This document shows positions 1-9,161 of a DNA stretch of 64,000 bases, piece by piece; position 1 is the stretch's first letter, and each line of letters begins with the position of its first letter. The translations under genes were made by a program, and so were the position numbers. Origin of the DNA: Listeria monocytogenes (GTDB taxonomy: Bacteria; Bacillota; Bacilli; Lactobacillales; Listeriaceae); contig NZ_CP054041.1 in NCBI RefSeq assembly GCF_013282665.1, forward strand, positions 2,028,001 through 2,092,000, in the 5' to 3' direction. The notes beneath the pieces were generated by a model, which was given only the letters and a program-made list of their open reading frames with translations, searched no databases and was not told the origin of the DNA.

Positions 1-2
1 AA

Positions 3-95
3 GAACCGACAGTAGCGATCCCTGCAACACTCGTAAAAGAGTCAAATACAACGCTTGTAGTCGATAAAATTGCCGCAAGTGGGGTGGAATCATAA
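3..95 (+). CDS. C-terminal end of a glucosamine-6-phosphate deaminase-like protein (5' truncated)
   Basis: The first 30 codons in frame 3 are open up to a TAA at 93-95 and read EPTVAIPATLVKESN... ending in DKIAASGVES. The pattern of an Ala-x-x-Leu helix, then Thr-Thr-Leu-Val-Val-Asp and Ala-Ala, resembles the last strand and helix of NagB/6-phosphogluconolactonase-fold sugar-phosphate isomerases. That is inference from a short tail. The stop overlaps the ATG of the next gene (TAATG), so the two are probably translationally coupled in one sugar-utilisation operon that begins outside the window. Confidence 0.5.
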   Translation, partial: EPTVAIPATLVKESNTTLVVDKIAASGVES

Positions 96-1048
96 TGGAA
101 AAGATTATCGTTAATGGAAGAAAAAATGGACAAAAAATCGAGATAGCTTGCTCTAATTTAGTGATGGGTGCTGGAGATTTCTTACGGGCAGATAATATGG
201 ATTTTGCTGGCCCAGTACTAGATCAATATTTTGAAATGGGCGGGAATATTTTTGATACGGCGCGCCATTATCGTCATAGTGAAAAAGCGATTGGTACGTG
301 GATGAAAGCGCGAGGAAATCGGGATAGTGTTATTATTCAGACGAAAGGCGGGCATCCAGTTCGGGAAGCAAGCGACGTGCCGCGGGTTACTCCGGAAGCA
401 ATTCACGAAGATATTTCGGTTAGTTTAGATACGCTACAAACAGATCATGTTGAATTGTTCGCACTTCATCGCGACAATCCAGAAGTGGAAGTGGGTCCTA
501 TTATGGAGGCGATGCATAAAGAAGTGGAAGATGGCCGTGTTTATGCTATCGGACTTTCAAACTGGGAGCTCTCGCGTATTATCGAAGCGAATGAATATGC
601 AGTGAGCCACGGTTTGACACCACTAAGCTTTAACAGTCCTAATTTTAGTTTGGCAAAAGTGAATCGACCACGCTGGGAAAATTGTGTCTCAGCAAATGAA
701 GAGATGATTCGCTGGCATGAGGCGACGAATTTGCCACTATTTTCTTGGTCTTCGCAAGCAGGCGGATTTTTCTCTGGTAGGTTTTCTGAGGAAGACAAGA
801 GCGATACGGAAATGGTGGAAGTTTATTATAGTGAGGCGAACTGGGAAAGATACAGTCGCGCCAAGCAACTAGCTAACCAAAAAGGTTGCACCCCGATTCA
901 AATTTCGCTTGCTTATGTACTAACGCAATCATTCCCGACAGCCGCGGTCATCGGTCCAGAAAATGCTGCTGAACTTCAATCTTCTGTTGCAGCAGCCGGA
1001 ATTACATTAACAGCGTCTGAGGTTGATTGGCTGGATTTAAAGGCATAA
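95..1048 (+). CDS. Aldo/keto reductase
   Basis: 317 residues, the usual length for a (beta/alpha)8 NAD(P)H-dependent aldo/keto reductase. The catalytic tetrad can be placed: Asp54 and Tyr59 in DTARHY, Lys84 in IIQTKGG and His125 in LFALHRDN. The C-terminal part (PIQISLAYVLTQ, then AAVIGPEN) is the typical cofactor-binding end of the family, resembling Bacillus YccK-type oxidoreductases. It overlaps the preceding deaminase-like gene by one base and is followed 17 nt later by a TIM-barrel isomerase, so it probably acts on a sugar or sugar-derived carbonyl in that operon. The substrate cannot be deduced. Confidence 0.9.
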   Translation: MEKIIVNGRKNGQKIEIACSNLVMGAGDFLRADNMDFAGPVLDQYFEMGGNIFDTARHYRHSEKAIGTWMKARGNRDSVIIQTKGGHPVREASDVPRVTPEAIHEDISVSLDTLQTDHVELFALHRDNPEVEVGPIMEAMHKEVEDGRVYAIGLSNWELSRIIEANEYAVSHGLTPLSFNSPNFSLAKVNRPRWENCVSANEEMIRWHEATNLPLFSWSSQAGGFFSGRFSEEDKSDTEMVEVYYSEANWERYSRAKQLANQKGCTPIQISLAYVLTQSFPTAAVIGPENAAELQSSVAAAGITLTASEVDWLDLKA

Positions 1049-1065
1049 GGAAAGGCGGAGAAGCA

Positions 1066-1833
1066 ATGAATATAAAAGAAAAAATAGCAGTCCAACTTTA
1101 TTCTGTACGAAAAGAAATGGAGCGCGATTTAGAAGGTACACTCCGGAAAATACATGAAATCGGTTTTCGATATGTGCAACTCGATGGTATGCGTGGCAAT
1201 GATCCTGCGGAGGTACGCCGTTTACTACAAAAATATGAGCTAAAAGTGATTGGCATGCACATCAAGCACGATCGTTTTATGAATGATTTGGATGGTATCA
1301 TTGAGGAAGCTTATTTCTTTGATTGTAAAACTGTTTTTGACAAATATATTGAAGAAGAGGACCAAACGACAGCGGGTTACACGGCGACAAAAGCGGCGTT
1401 AATTAATGCGGCGGAAAAGCTACACCCACTCGGTTTTCGCATTGGTCTTCACAATCCAGAGTATGATTTCAATGAATGCATTCATGGTCGCAGAGTGATG
1501 GACTATATTACCGACCCAGTTGACGGTATTTGCATTTATGCAGAACCTGATACCTACTGGATTCGTGCAGCTGGACATGATGAAACAGAATTTATTAAAC
1601 GCTACAGCGGCCGCGCGCCAATTGTTCATATGAAAGATTTTGTGAGCGGTTTTGAACTAGAAGATATGGATAATAATTTAGTTGAAATAGGAGAAGGTGA
1701 AGTGGATTTTCGCGCTATTATTGAATGGGGTGAAGCAAACGGAGTCGAGTACTATTGCATTGAACAAGATAGATCTAAACGAACTATGTTCGAAACACTA
1801 GAAGCCAGCTATGAGTATTTATTACAGCTATAA
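1066..1833 (+). CDS. Sugar phosphate isomerase/epimerase family TIM-barrel protein
   Basis: 255 residues from the ATG at 1066, which has a purine-rich AAAGGCGGAG 5 nt upstream. An in-frame ATG at 1027 overlaps the reductase and has no ribosome site, so the later start is preferred. The sequence has the AP-endonuclease-2/xylose-isomerase-like barrel pattern: KIAVQLYSVRKEM at the first strand, HIKHDRF, GLHNPEYDF, and a late acidic VEYYCIEQD strand whose Glu and His residues would bind a divalent metal. It is the last gene of the operon and is followed by a terminator. The specific sugar is unknown. Confidence 0.85.
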   Translation: MNIKEKIAVQLYSVRKEMERDLEGTLRKIHEIGFRYVQLDGMRGNDPAEVRRLLQKYELKVIGMHIKHDRFMNDLDGIIEEAYFFDCKTVFDKYIEEEDQTTAGYTATKAALINAAEKLHPLGFRIGLHNPEYDFNECIHGRRVMDYITDPVDGICIYAEPDTYWIRAAGHDETEFIKRYSGRAPIVHMKDFVSGFELEDMDNNLVEIGEGEVDFRAIIEWGEANGVEYYCIEQDRSKRTMFETLEASYEYLLQL

Positions 1834-1838
1834 AAGAA

Positions 1839-1868
1839 AAACGTCAGACTTGTTCTGGCGTTTTTTTT
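1839..1868 (+). terminator. Rho-independent terminator
   Basis: The stem AACGTCAGA/TCTGGCGTT has a short loop and is followed by eight T residues, directly after the TIM-barrel gene. It separates this sugar operon from the LPXTG gene. Confidence 0.85.
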
Positions 1869-1888
1869 GTGCGCAAAATCATTGTACG

Positions 1889-1914
1889 GTTTTTAACAAG
1901 TATGTTGTGGGAAC
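1889..1914 (+). promoter_or_regulatory. Putative SigB promoter of the LPXTG protein gene
   Basis: GTTTTT at 1889-1894 and GGGAAC at 1909-1914 are 14 nt apart, close to the SigB consensus (GTTT, 13-15 nt, GGGWAW). It lies about 36 nt before the coding start. From memory, the EGD-e counterpart (lmo0880) is a reported SigB-regulon member. Confidence 0.65.
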
Positions 1915-1949
1915 TATAAAGATAGATGTTTTAAGGGGGAATGAAACAA

Positions 1950-3338
1950 ATGAAAAAAAGATGGTTGGTATTTGCAATTATATGTTTAATTATCATTGGA
2001 TTTTTAAGTCCAAAAGCAGAAGCTGCAACAGATTACGGGAGCAGTTTTTTTACTAATGTAGCATTACAAAATCAAAACGGGGAACAAGCAACGAATTTTA
2101 AGGAAAATAGCAAAGTGCGAGTGGCGTATGATTTTGTCATCACACAGCCCGTTGCAAGCGGAGAAACAATGACGCTTACTATTCCTAATCAGCTAAAATT
2201 AATTAATTATGGCGGATTTCCTCTCATGGATTCGCAAGGAAATACTATCGCAAATGCAACCATTGATCAAGCAACGGGAACGATTACATTAACTTTTACC
2301 GACTACGTAAATACACATACAAATTTAAGTGGCAGCCTTTATTATAACGCAACTTTTAACAGCAAAAATATTCAAATAGACCAAGTAAATCCCATTCCTT
2401 TTCCTGTGAAAAATACGACCCAAACGATAAATGCCTTTATTAGCAAAGTTAATACTGGTGGCGGTACAGGTTCACCAACAATCGTTTTTAAACAAGGGCG
2501 AATGGATGATAAAGACTTAAGCATTTTACATTGGACCGTTACTTTAAATAATGCGCTAACACCTATTGATAATGCGGTTTACACGGATACACTTGGTTCA
2601 GGGCAAAACTTGCTTGGAAATGCAACAATCAAATACCGCGATGCCAACAAAAAAGTGATAGCCACCAATATCCAACCAATTACACTGGATGCCAATCGGA
2701 ATTTTGAATTATCTATTGGTACGTTAAATAATCAATCTGTTGTGATTACGTATGATACGAAAATTACGACGAAACAAAAAAGCTATACAAATAAAGCAAC
2801 TTTATCTGGTGATAACTTAGACCCAGTGTCGAGAAACGCGACAGTGAATGATTACGGTAGTGGTGGACAAGGAAACGGAACACCACCAGTTCCCCCAGTG
2901 AAAGAAGAACCACCATTTATCCCAGCTGAAAAGCAACCGATTGAAAAAACAGTCGAAACTGATTTTGGACCACTGGAAGTTGTCAAAGATTCCGAACAAA
3001 ATGGCAAAATCAAAGTCGTTTATAAAGTAAAAGATGGCGATACTTTACCAGGAGTAGCTAAAAAGTTCGATGTTACTGTGGCAGAAATCAAAGACTGGAA
3101 CAACCTCACATCAAACACGCTTCAAGCCGGCCAAAAATTACAATTAACCATTGAAAAAACACTCTTATCTAAAATAACCGTGCCACCAGTGCAAAAAGTG
3201 GCGAGCACAACGAGAGTAGATGGAGTCGTCGAAGCAACAGGGATTTTGCCGCATACTGGAGATACAAATCCACTTATCCCATTTGTAACTGGGGCAAGTT
3301 TAGTCGCACTTGGTTTCATATTTGGACGTAGAAAATAG
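1950..3338 (+). CDS. LPXTG wall-anchored surface protein with adhesin fold and LysM domain
   Basis: 462 residues from the ATG at 1950. An ATG at 1941 lies only 1 nt after the AAGGGGG ribosome site, while 1950 is 10 nt away, so 1950 is preferred. An N-terminal signal peptide ([17 protein letters not shown], cleavage near AEAA) is followed by a region of about 280 residues resembling bacterial collagen-adhesin Ig-like domains, then a proline-rich linker ([14 protein letters not shown]). A LysM motif follows ([16 protein letters not shown]...LQAGQKLQL). At 433-437 comes LPHTG with a hydrophobic stretch and GRRK tail, a sortase A signal. SrtA is encoded in this same window. A SigB-type promoter precedes the gene. 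The ligand is unknown. Confidence 0.93.
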   Translation: MKKRWLVFAIICLIIIGFLSPKAEAATDYGSSFFTNVALQNQNGEQATNFKENSKVRVAYDFVITQPVASGETMTLTIPNQLKLINYGGFPLMDSQGNTIANATIDQATGTITLTFTDYVNTHTNLSGSLYYNATFNSKNIQIDQVNPIPFPVKNTTQTINAFISKVNTGGGTGSPTIVFKQGRMDDKDLSILHWTVTLNNALTPIDNAVYTDTLGSGQNLLGNATIKYRDANKKVIATNIQPITLDANRNFELSIGTLNNQSVVITYDTKITTKQKSYTNKATLSGDNLDPVSRNATVNDYGSGGQGNGTPPVPPVKEEPPFIPAEKQPIEKTVETDFGPLEVVKDSEQNGKIKVVYKVKDGDTLPGVAKKFDVTVAEIKDWNNLTSNTLQAGQKLQLTIEKTLLSKITVPPVQKVASTTRVDGVVEATGILPHTGDTNPLIPFVTGASLVALGFIFGRRK

Positions 3339-3388
3339 TGAAAAAAAGAAGCGCTCATTCATATGAGGAGTGCTTCTTTTTTCACTAT
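3336..3388. terminator. Bidirectional terminator between convergent genes
   Basis: A long interrupted stem, TAGTGAAAAAAAGAAGC...GCTTCTTTTTTCACTA, has A and T runs on both flanks. It serves the LPXTG gene on the plus strand and the small secreted-protein gene on the minus strand, whose TAG stop lies inside the stem. Confidence 0.85.
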
Positions 3389-3861
3389 AATAAATGTCCT
3401 TTTTTTCGATGCGTCATTTGTTGGTTTTTAGTTTGATCATGAAACGATTTAGAGCCTTTCTTTGGCTTGTCTGGAAGGTTAATTGTGATGGTTTTGCTCT
3501 CGGTTGTCCCATCTGCCATTGTCGCTGTTATTGTCACTAAATTATTTCCAGGTTGCAAATTAGCTAATGTAAATTGATGGTTTTCAGTATGACCAGAAAT
3601 ATTTTGGGTTTGGTTATTTGTTTTAGCAGTGATGGTAGCAACTTCCTCTGTTACAAACATTATCTCTGCACTATTTTTTGTCGTTTCAATATAAGGGTTT
3701 TGAATGGAATAAGGTAGAAACATTTCCATTAATTCGCTTGATGTAGCCGTTGTATAGGTACTTCCAGTTGCTTCTTTTTGCGCGTGGGCTATTTCTGGAA
3801 GCCAATTTAAAGTTAGCGACAAAAGCGCTATTATTAATAGAACATAACCTTTTTTCTTCAT
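3385..3861 (-). CDS. Small secreted protein of unknown function
   Basis: 158 residues from the ATG at 3861, which has AAGAGGTG 5 nt upstream. A GTG three codons earlier overlaps this ribosome site and is less likely. The start MKKKGYVLLIIALLSLTL followed by AHAQ is a clear Sec signal peptide. The mature part is Thr-rich, with ENHQFTLANLQPGNNLVTIT and MADGTTESKTITINL, which reads like one Ig-like or cadherin-like beta-sandwich repeat, and then a short basic tail. There is no sorting signal or lipobox. It converges on the LPXTG gene. I do not recognise a specific function. Confidence 0.7.
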   Translation of the reverse strand: MKKKGYVLLIIALLSLTLNWLPEIAHAQKEATGSTYTTATSSELMEMFLPYSIQNPYIETTKNSAEIMFVTEEVATITAKTNNQTQNISGHTENHQFTLANLQPGNNLVTITATMADGTTESKTITINLPDKPKKGSKSFHDQTKNQQMTHRKKGHLL

Positions 3862-3993
3862 CCTACTCACCTCTTCTTGTTATATTATAAAAAAGAAATA
3901 TGAACAAACTATGAATAAAACATGATAGATTTAAAAAATCGCTACCAATTTAGCTGTTTTTAACGTAAGATAAAAGAAAAAAGGAGTAGAGCA

Positions 3994-4476
3994 ATGGAAC
4001 TTGATAATTTAGAAAAGAAATTACCGGAGAAAATTAAAACAGTTTGGCGGCAAACAGAGGGAATTGCTGTTCTTGTTTTTCTGCTTTGTTCGGTTGCAGC
4101 GGCAATTATTTTGTATTATACAGGAGTTTCTGTGTGGTGGAGTGCTATCGGTTTTGGATTAACGGTACTTTATGCTGCCTTTATTTACTTATTTATTATT
4201 CCATTTCGTTTTGCACGTTGGAGTTACCAAATTAAACCAGACGAAATGGAAATTCAGCACGGCATTATTTTTAGAAGTCGTGTCTTAATCCCGATGATTC
4301 GCATTCAACACGTGGAAACGGAGCAAGGTCCACTACTTAGAAGACAAAAACTTGTTTCCTTATCAATTACAACTGCTGCCAAAACACATAAGATTGAAGC
4401 GGTAAACGAGTCTGAATCAGATGAACTTAGACATCATATTCTTGAACTTGTGAAGGTGGCGAAAGAAGATGTTTGA
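3994..4476 (+). CDS. PH-domain (DUF304) membrane protein, YdbS-like
   Basis: 160 residues with two closely spaced transmembrane segments (about 24-45 and 50-72). A bacterial PH/DUF304 domain follows: RWSYQIKPDEMEIQHGIIFRSRVLIPMIRIQHVET. The AAAGGAG ribosome site sits 9 nt before the ATG. The gene overlaps the next, larger DUF304 gene by 8 nt. The pair corresponds to B. subtilis ydbS-ydbT, which lie upstream of acpS there too and are known to contribute to resistance to antimicrobials made by competing bacilli. The order here (pair, then hemY, acpS, alr, mazEF, rsb) supports orthology. Confidence 0.85.
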   Translation: MELDNLEKKLPEKIKTVWRQTEGIAVLVFLLCSVAAAIILYYTGVSVWWSAIGFGLTVLYAAFIYLFIIPFRFARWSYQIKPDEMEIQHGIIFRSRVLIPMIRIQHVETEQGPLLRRQKLVSLSITTAAKTHKIEAVNESESDELRHHILELVKVAKEDV

Positions 4477-5944
4477 AGAAAGGCGCCTCCATCCAATTGC
4501 CCTTATTAAAGAAATTATCACGAACGTAAGGCGCAATATTGTTCCTATCGTCGTCGGTTTGTTTTCTGTTTTTCGCGCTGTTAATAGTAACGGTTATTTG
4601 CCGGACTGGGCTGTATATTTAATTATTGTCATCGTTATATTACTCATTTTAACCCCCGCAGTCTTAAAATACATAACTTACAAGTACACCCTCGAAGATC
4701 AAGGGATTCGCATCAAATACGGTTTGATTTTCCGAAAAAATACATACATACCTTACGAACGCATCCAAACCGTCCAAAAGAAACAATGGTTTTTCTTTAT
4801 CCCATTTAATGTCTGCCAAATTTTAATCGAAACAGCTGGCGGTAATGGGAAAGCAGAAGCTGATTTAGTCGCTGTACCAGTTGGCGTAGTAGACGAATTA
4901 AAAGATTTACGCGATGGTAAAAAAGCGGACATCCAAGAAGCCGTGCCAGAAACCGAGGAAACCACAGTAGAAGTGGCAGAAGCGCCAGAAAAAACGGTCA
5001 TGCTACAAACAAAACAGCTTATTTTAATGGCAGTAACATCCGGTGGCGTTTTCGGGACTCTCCTTATCGTTCTAGCATTCATGCAACAATTCCGAGAAGT
5101 CATTCCGACAGACTGGATGGAAGCCCAAGCAGAACAATTATGGAAAATGGGCATTATCGTGCTAATTGTATTAATCGTCTTAATTCTTTTAGTATTATGG
5201 GGAATATCCATTGTGACGACATTGTTCAAGTATTTCCAGTTCAAATTGATGAAATATCCCCATTCACTTGTGGTAGAAAAAGGGTTATTAGAACGAAACC
5301 ATACAACTATTTCACTTTCGCGCATTCAAGGAATCACCATCATCGAATCACCACTACGACAAATGTTAGGCTTAGTAGCGGTCAAAGTTACTACTGCTGG
5401 GAACTCAGGTGATGAAAAACTATCCGGAGACATTTTACTTTTGCCTATTATGAAAAAAGAGTTGGCCTTAAAAACGTTAAAAGAAATGCTACCAGATTAT
5501 TTATTTGAAATAGAAAAAATGGAACGTGCTCCAAAAGCCAGTTTGCGCAGATTTTTGCAGATTTACTTAATCTGGACAATTATCCCAGCTGCTGTAGCAA
5601 GTATTTTATTTTTCCCACTTGGCTTCATTAGCATTATTTTGCCAATTTTAGCAGGGATAAAAGGGATAGCCAGTTACCGTGCGACCGGAGTTTTCACAGA
5701 TAAGCACACCCTCCTTGTCCAGTCACGCCCTATTTTCTCCAAGTTAACGCACATTATCCGCAAAGAGCGAATTCAAGGTTTGAGCTTAAGACAAAGCATT
5801 TGGATGGAAAAAGGCGGATCAAGACACTTAAATGTTTGGCTTAAATCAGGAAGTACGAGCACGGAAGCTTATGTTCGCTATATCAATCAAGATCTGGCTA
5901 TCAAGGTATACAACTGGTACAGCCCGTCCAAAACAACAAATTAA
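4469..5944 (+). CDS. Multi-PH-domain (DUF304) membrane protein, YdbT-like
   Basis: 491 residues. It contains paired membrane segments near 27-62, 185-245 and 365-405 and three copies of the short PH/DUF304 signature: GIRIKYGLIFRKNTYIPYERIQTV, SLVVEKGLLERNHTTISLSRIQGI, and HTLLVQSRPIFSKLTHIIRKERIQGLSLRQ. It overlaps the YdbS-like gene by 8 nt and so is probably co-translated as a partner. A strong terminator follows the stop. The role is inferred from the B. subtilis pair (membrane protection against peptide or antibiotic stress); the molecular mechanism is not known. Confidence 0.85.
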   Translation: MFEERRLHPIALIKEIITNVRRNIVPIVVGLFSVFRAVNSNGYLPDWAVYLIIVIVILLILTPAVLKYITYKYTLEDQGIRIKYGLIFRKNTYIPYERIQTVQKKQWFFFIPFNVCQILIETAGGNGKAEADLVAVPVGVVDELKDLRDGKKADIQEAVPETEETTVEVAEAPEKTVMLQTKQLILMAVTSGGVFGTLLIVLAFMQQFREVIPTDWMEAQAEQLWKMGIIVLIVLIVLILLVLWGISIVTTLFKYFQFKLMKYPHSLVVEKGLLERNHTTISLSRIQGITIIESPLRQMLGLVAVKVTTAGNSGDEKLSGDILLLPIMKKELALKTLKEMLPDYLFEIEKMERAPKASLRRFLQIYLIWTIIPAAVASILFFPLGFISIILPILAGIKGIASYRATGVFTDKHTLLVQSRPIFSKLTHIIRKERIQGLSLRQSIWMEKGGSRHLNVWLKSGSTSTEAYVRYINQDLAIKVYNWYSPSKTTN

Positions 5945-5945
5945 A

Positions 5946-6020
5946 AAAGAACACGTCATTTCCCAAAATTCGCTGATTCATAGCGTCTGCAATTTTGGAA
6001 ATGGCTGTTCTTTTATTTTT
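5946..6020 (+). terminator. Long-stem rho-independent terminator
   Basis: AAGAACA, CATTTCC and AAAATT pair with AATTTT, GGAAATG and TGTTCTT around an inner CGCT/AGCG hairpin, followed by a T-rich run. It ends the ydbS-ydbT-like operon. Confidence 0.8.
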
Positions 6021-6049
6021 TGTTCAATTACCCAGAAATCTGGTAAAAT
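6020..6049 (+). promoter_or_regulatory. Possible sigma-A promoter for the hemY-acpS-alr operon
   Basis: TTGTTC at 6020-6025 and TAAAAT at 6044-6049 are separated by 18 nt, 45 nt before the hemY start. The -35 is weak; position and the preceding terminator are the main support. Confidence 0.4.
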
Positions 6050-6093
6050 AGATAGAATAAACGAAAGCGTGGATAGAGAGGATTGGTTAAGTA

Positions 6094-7473
6094 GTGAAAC
6101 ATATAGTCATTATCGGAGGCGGCTTATCAGGGCTGGCAGCAGCGTATGAACTACAAAAAACACATCCGAATTATACTTGGGAATTAGTAGAGAAAGACGA
6201 AAAACTAGGCGGGAAATTTGAAACGGTCAAACGAGACGGATTTTTAATGGAAAAAGGGCCAGACTCCTTTTTAGCAAGAAAACCAGCTGGTGTGAGCTTA
6301 GTGAAGGATTTAGGACTCGAAGATAAGCTGATTGCGAATGCGACCGGAAGATCCTATATTTATCATCAAAAAGCGCTTCATCCGATTCCAGAAGGCTCTG
6401 TGATGGGAATTCCGACAGACAAAGAAGCGCTGCTAGCAAGCACACTTGTATCGGAAATTGGCAAAGCTCGGGCACTTCAAGAACCAACAATAGAACGAAA
6501 TAACCAAGAACAAGATCAAGCACTTGGCGATTTCTTTGAAGCGCGATTCGGCAAAGAATTAGTCAAAACAATTATCGAACCACTTTTATCAGGAATTTAT
6601 GCCGGGGATATATACAAAATGAGTTTACGCGCCACTTTTCCGCAATTCGAACAAACGGTTAAAAAATATGGAAATTTGATGGATGGTTTAAAAGAAAGTA
6701 GCATGCAAACGACAGGTACAAAAGCAACTATTGGTGCTTTCCGAACTTTAGAAGGCGGGCTAGACGCTTTACCGAAAGCCATTGCCGCCGCACTTCCAAA
6801 GGAAAACGTGCATACAGCAAAACAAGCAACGCATATTGCAAAAAAGAATAGCTCTTACGAAATTTCGTTTGCAGATGGCGATAAAATGGAAGCTGATGGC
6901 GTCATTATCGCTGCCACACATGATGCACTCATTCATTTATTAGCAAAAACAACGACAGAACCATTTGCAGGACAACCGCTCACGACTCTTGCAACTGTCT
7001 CATTAGCATATAATGAACAAGATGTACCGATTTTACCTGATGGGACGGGTTACTTAGTTGCTAGAACTGCGCCGTATAAAACCACCGCTTGTACATGGGT
7101 GCAGAAAAAATGGCCGCATATGGTGCCAAAGAATAAAATGTTACTACGAGGCTTTGTTGGAAAAGCAGGGGAAACTTGGTTAGAGCAAGCAAGCGATGAA
7201 GCAATCGTTTCGGCTGTTTTGACAGATTATGCGGAAATTATGGACCTTCACGCCGCACCACTTTTTTATGAAGTAAGCCGAATGAAATCCGCGATGCCAC
7301 AATACTTAGTCAATCACCAAGACCGGCTAAAACAATTGAAAAAGAACATTAAGGCAGATTACCCGGGTGTTTATTTTGCAGGAATGAGCTACGAAGGTGT
7401 TGGTATTCCTGATTGCATCGCTGGGGCACAAACAGCTATTAAGGAATTAGCAGAATACTTGGAAGAGGTGTAA
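6094..7473 (+). CDS. hemY: Coproporphyrinogen III oxidase, HemY/CgoX type
   Basis: 459 residues starting at GTG (6094) with GAGAGG 13 nt upstream. The N-terminus IVIIGGGLSGLAAAYELQK is the FAD dinucleotide-binding motif, followed by EKDEKLGGKFETVKRDGFLMEKGPDSF. The C-terminus (YFAGMSYEGVGIPDCIAGA) is the conserved flavin-contacting end of the HemG/HemY amine-oxidase-like family. In Gram-positive bacteria these enzymes oxidise coproporphyrinogen III to coproporphyrin III in the coproporphyrin-dependent haem pathway; protoporphyrinogen oxidase is the older name. It is followed 1 nt later by acpS, so the genes are coupled. Confidence 0.92.
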   Translation: MKHIVIIGGGLSGLAAAYELQKTHPNYTWELVEKDEKLGGKFETVKRDGFLMEKGPDSFLARKPAGVSLVKDLGLEDKLIANATGRSYIYHQKALHPIPEGSVMGIPTDKEALLASTLVSEIGKARALQEPTIERNNQEQDQALGDFFEARFGKELVKTIIEPLLSGIYAGDIYKMSLRATFPQFEQTVKKYGNLMDGLKESSMQTTGTKATIGAFRTLEGGLDALPKAIAAALPKENVHTAKQATHIAKKNSSYEISFADGDKMEADGVIIAATHDALIHLLAKTTTEPFAGQPLTTLATVSLAYNEQDVPILPDGTGYLVARTAPYKTTACTWVQKKWPHMVPKNKMLLRGFVGKAGETWLEQASDEAIVSAVLTDYAEIMDLHAAPLFYEVSRMKSAMPQYLVNHQDRLKQLKKNIKADYPGVYFAGMSYEGVGIPDCIAGAQTAIKELAEYLEEV

Positions 7474-7474
7474 C

Positions 7475-7831
7475 ATGATTAAAGGAATTGGACTAGACAT
7501 GATAGATTTGGAACGTGTAAAACAAGTTGTGGAAAAGAATCCGCGCTTTATCGAACGCGTTTTAACAATTAAAGAAATTGAGCAGTTTGAAAAATACGAA
7601 GGTAATCGCAAAATCGAATTTTTAGCTGGACGTTTTGCAGCTAAGGAAGCATATGCAAAGGCGAATGGAACTGGTTTTGGCAAACATTTAAGTTTTACGG
7701 ATGTCGAAATCTTGCAAGTAGAAGATGGTCGCCCCCATGTTACTTTACCAGTCAAATCAGGCGAAAACATTTTTGTTAGCATTACCCACACAGCTAGATC
7801 AGCCGCAGCTCAAGTGATAATTGAAATTTAG
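7475..7831 (+). CDS. acpS: Holo-[acyl-carrier-protein] synthase
   Basis: 118 residues. It transfers 4'-phosphopantetheine from CoA to apo-ACP. Family signatures are GIGLDMIDLERV at the N-terminus (metal-binding Asp) and FLAGRFAAKEAYAKANGTG in the middle (Glu and Lys of the active site), ending SITHTARSAAAQVIIE. The ATG follows the hemY stop by 1 nt, with GGAAGAGGTG as ribosome site inside the end of hemY. alr follows after 18 nt, an order shared with B. subtilis and other Bacillales. Confidence 0.95.
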   Translation: MIKGIGLDMIDLERVKQVVEKNPRFIERVLTIKEIEQFEKYEGNRKIEFLAGRFAAKEAYAKANGTGFGKHLSFTDVEILQVEDGRPHVTLPVKSGENIFVSITHTARSAAAQVIIEI

Positions 7832-7849
7832 AAAGGAACGTGAACAATC

Positions 7850-8956
7850 ATGGTGATAGGCTGGCATCGTCCTACATGGATTGAAATAGACCGCGCAGCA
7901 ATACGCGAAAATATAAAAAATGAACAAAGGAAACTCCCGGAAAATGTGGATTTATGGGCAGTTGTCAAAGCTAATGCGTATGGGCACGGAATTATCGAAG
8001 TTGCTAGAACAGCGAAAGAAGCTGGTGCAAAAGGTTTCTGTGTCGCCATTTTAGATGAGGCGCTGGCTCTTAGAGAAGCTGGATTTCAAGATGACTTTAT
8101 CCTTGTTCTTGGTGCAACTAGAAAAGAAGATGCGAATTTGGCGGCTAAAAACCACATTTCTCTCACTGTTTTTAGAGAGGACTGGCTAGAGAACCTAACA
8201 TTAGAAGCGCCACTTCGCATTCATTTAAAAGTAGATAGCGGTATGGGGCGTCTTGGGATTCGTACGGTAGAAGAGGCGCGGCAAATCGAAACCACGATCG
8301 CGAGCGACAGCCAACTACAACTAGAAGGTATCTACACACATTTTGCAACAGCTGATCAACTTGAAACTAGTTATTTCGAACAACAATTAGCTAAGTTTCA
8401 AACGATTTTAACGAGTTTAAAAAATCGCCCAACTTATGTACATGTCGCCAATTCAGCGGCTTCCTTATTACAGCCACAAATAGGTTTTGATGCGATTCGC
8501 TTTGGTATATCGATGTATGGATTAACCCCATCCACAGAAATCAAAACTAGCTTACCGTTTGAGCTTAAACCAGCACTTGCACTCTATACCGAGATGGTTC
8601 ATGTAAAAGAACTCGCACCAGGTGATAGTGTGAGCTATGGAGCAACCTACACTGCAACAGAACGAGAATGGGTTGCAACGTTGCCAATTGGCTATGCAGA
8701 CGGATTGATTCGTCATTACAGCGGTTTTCATGTTTTAGTAGACGGGGAATTTGCCCCAATTATAGGGCGCGTTTGTATGGATCAAACCATCATAAAACTG
8801 CCCCGCGAATTTCAAACTGGTTCAAAAGTAACGATAATTGGCGAGGATCACGGTAATGTGATAACAGCAGATGACGCTGCTCACTATTTAGATACAATTA
8901 ATTACGAGGTTACCTGTTTGTTAAACGAGCGAATACCTAGAAAATACCTTCATTAG
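7850..8956 (+). CDS. alr: Alanine racemase
   Basis: 368 residues of a PLP-dependent racemase that makes D-alanine for peptidoglycan and teichoic acids. The PLP lysine is Lys40 in [11 protein letters not shown]. The C-terminal domain carries the second catalytic base Tyr in [11 protein letters not shown] and the conserved [10 protein letters not shown]. The AAAGGAACGTG ribosome site precedes the ATG. The gene is called dal in Listeria work. Several positions (for example [18 protein letters not shown]) differ from the L. monocytogenes protein as I remember it, which suggests another lineage or species. mazEF and the rsb operon follow. Confidence 0.95.
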   Translation: MVIGWHRPTWIEIDRAAIRENIKNEQRKLPENVDLWAVVKANAYGHGIIEVARTAKEAGAKGFCVAILDEALALREAGFQDDFILVLGATRKEDANLAAKNHISLTVFREDWLENLTLEAPLRIHLKVDSGMGRLGIRTVEEARQIETTIASDSQLQLEGIYTHFATADQLETSYFEQQLAKFQTILTSLKNRPTYVHVANSAASLLQPQIGFDAIRFGISMYGLTPSTEIKTSLPFELKPALALYTEMVHVKELAPGDSVSYGATYTATEREWVATLPIGYADGLIRHYSGFHVLVDGEFAPIIGRVCMDQTIIKLPREFQTGSKVTIIGEDHGNVITADDAAHYLDTINYEVTCLLNERIPRKYLH

Positions 8957-8968
8957 GAGGTAATATTC

Positions 8969-9001
8969 GTGCTTTTTTTAGAAGAAGCGTTTATAATCTA
9001 A
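8969..9001 (+). CDS. Possible ten-codon minigene downstream of alr
   Basis: A perfect AGGAGG (8955-8960), overlapping the alr stop region, is followed 8 nt later by GTG and nine further sense codons (MLFLEEAFII) before TAA. It has the form of a leader peptide or a decayed gene remnant. No conservation evidence is available here, so the call is tentative. Confidence 0.25.
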   Translation: MLFLEEAFII

Positions 9002-9161
9002 CATATGAAACTTTATAGCTATATATAGGACTTAAGGGAGTACATCAGCTAGAACTGTAACATTCTTAACAATAAAATGCGAAATAACTCTTTTCTTCAA
9101 GGCGTGATAATGGTACGATATAGTTGTTACTTACAGGTACGAGGCTTTGGGGGTGTGACAC

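Noticed and set aside
4753..5325. 190-codon open frame on the minus strand inside the YdbT-like gene
   Set aside because: It is a shadow of the real gene: Ser/Thr-rich low-quality sequence, no ribosome site, no family pattern.
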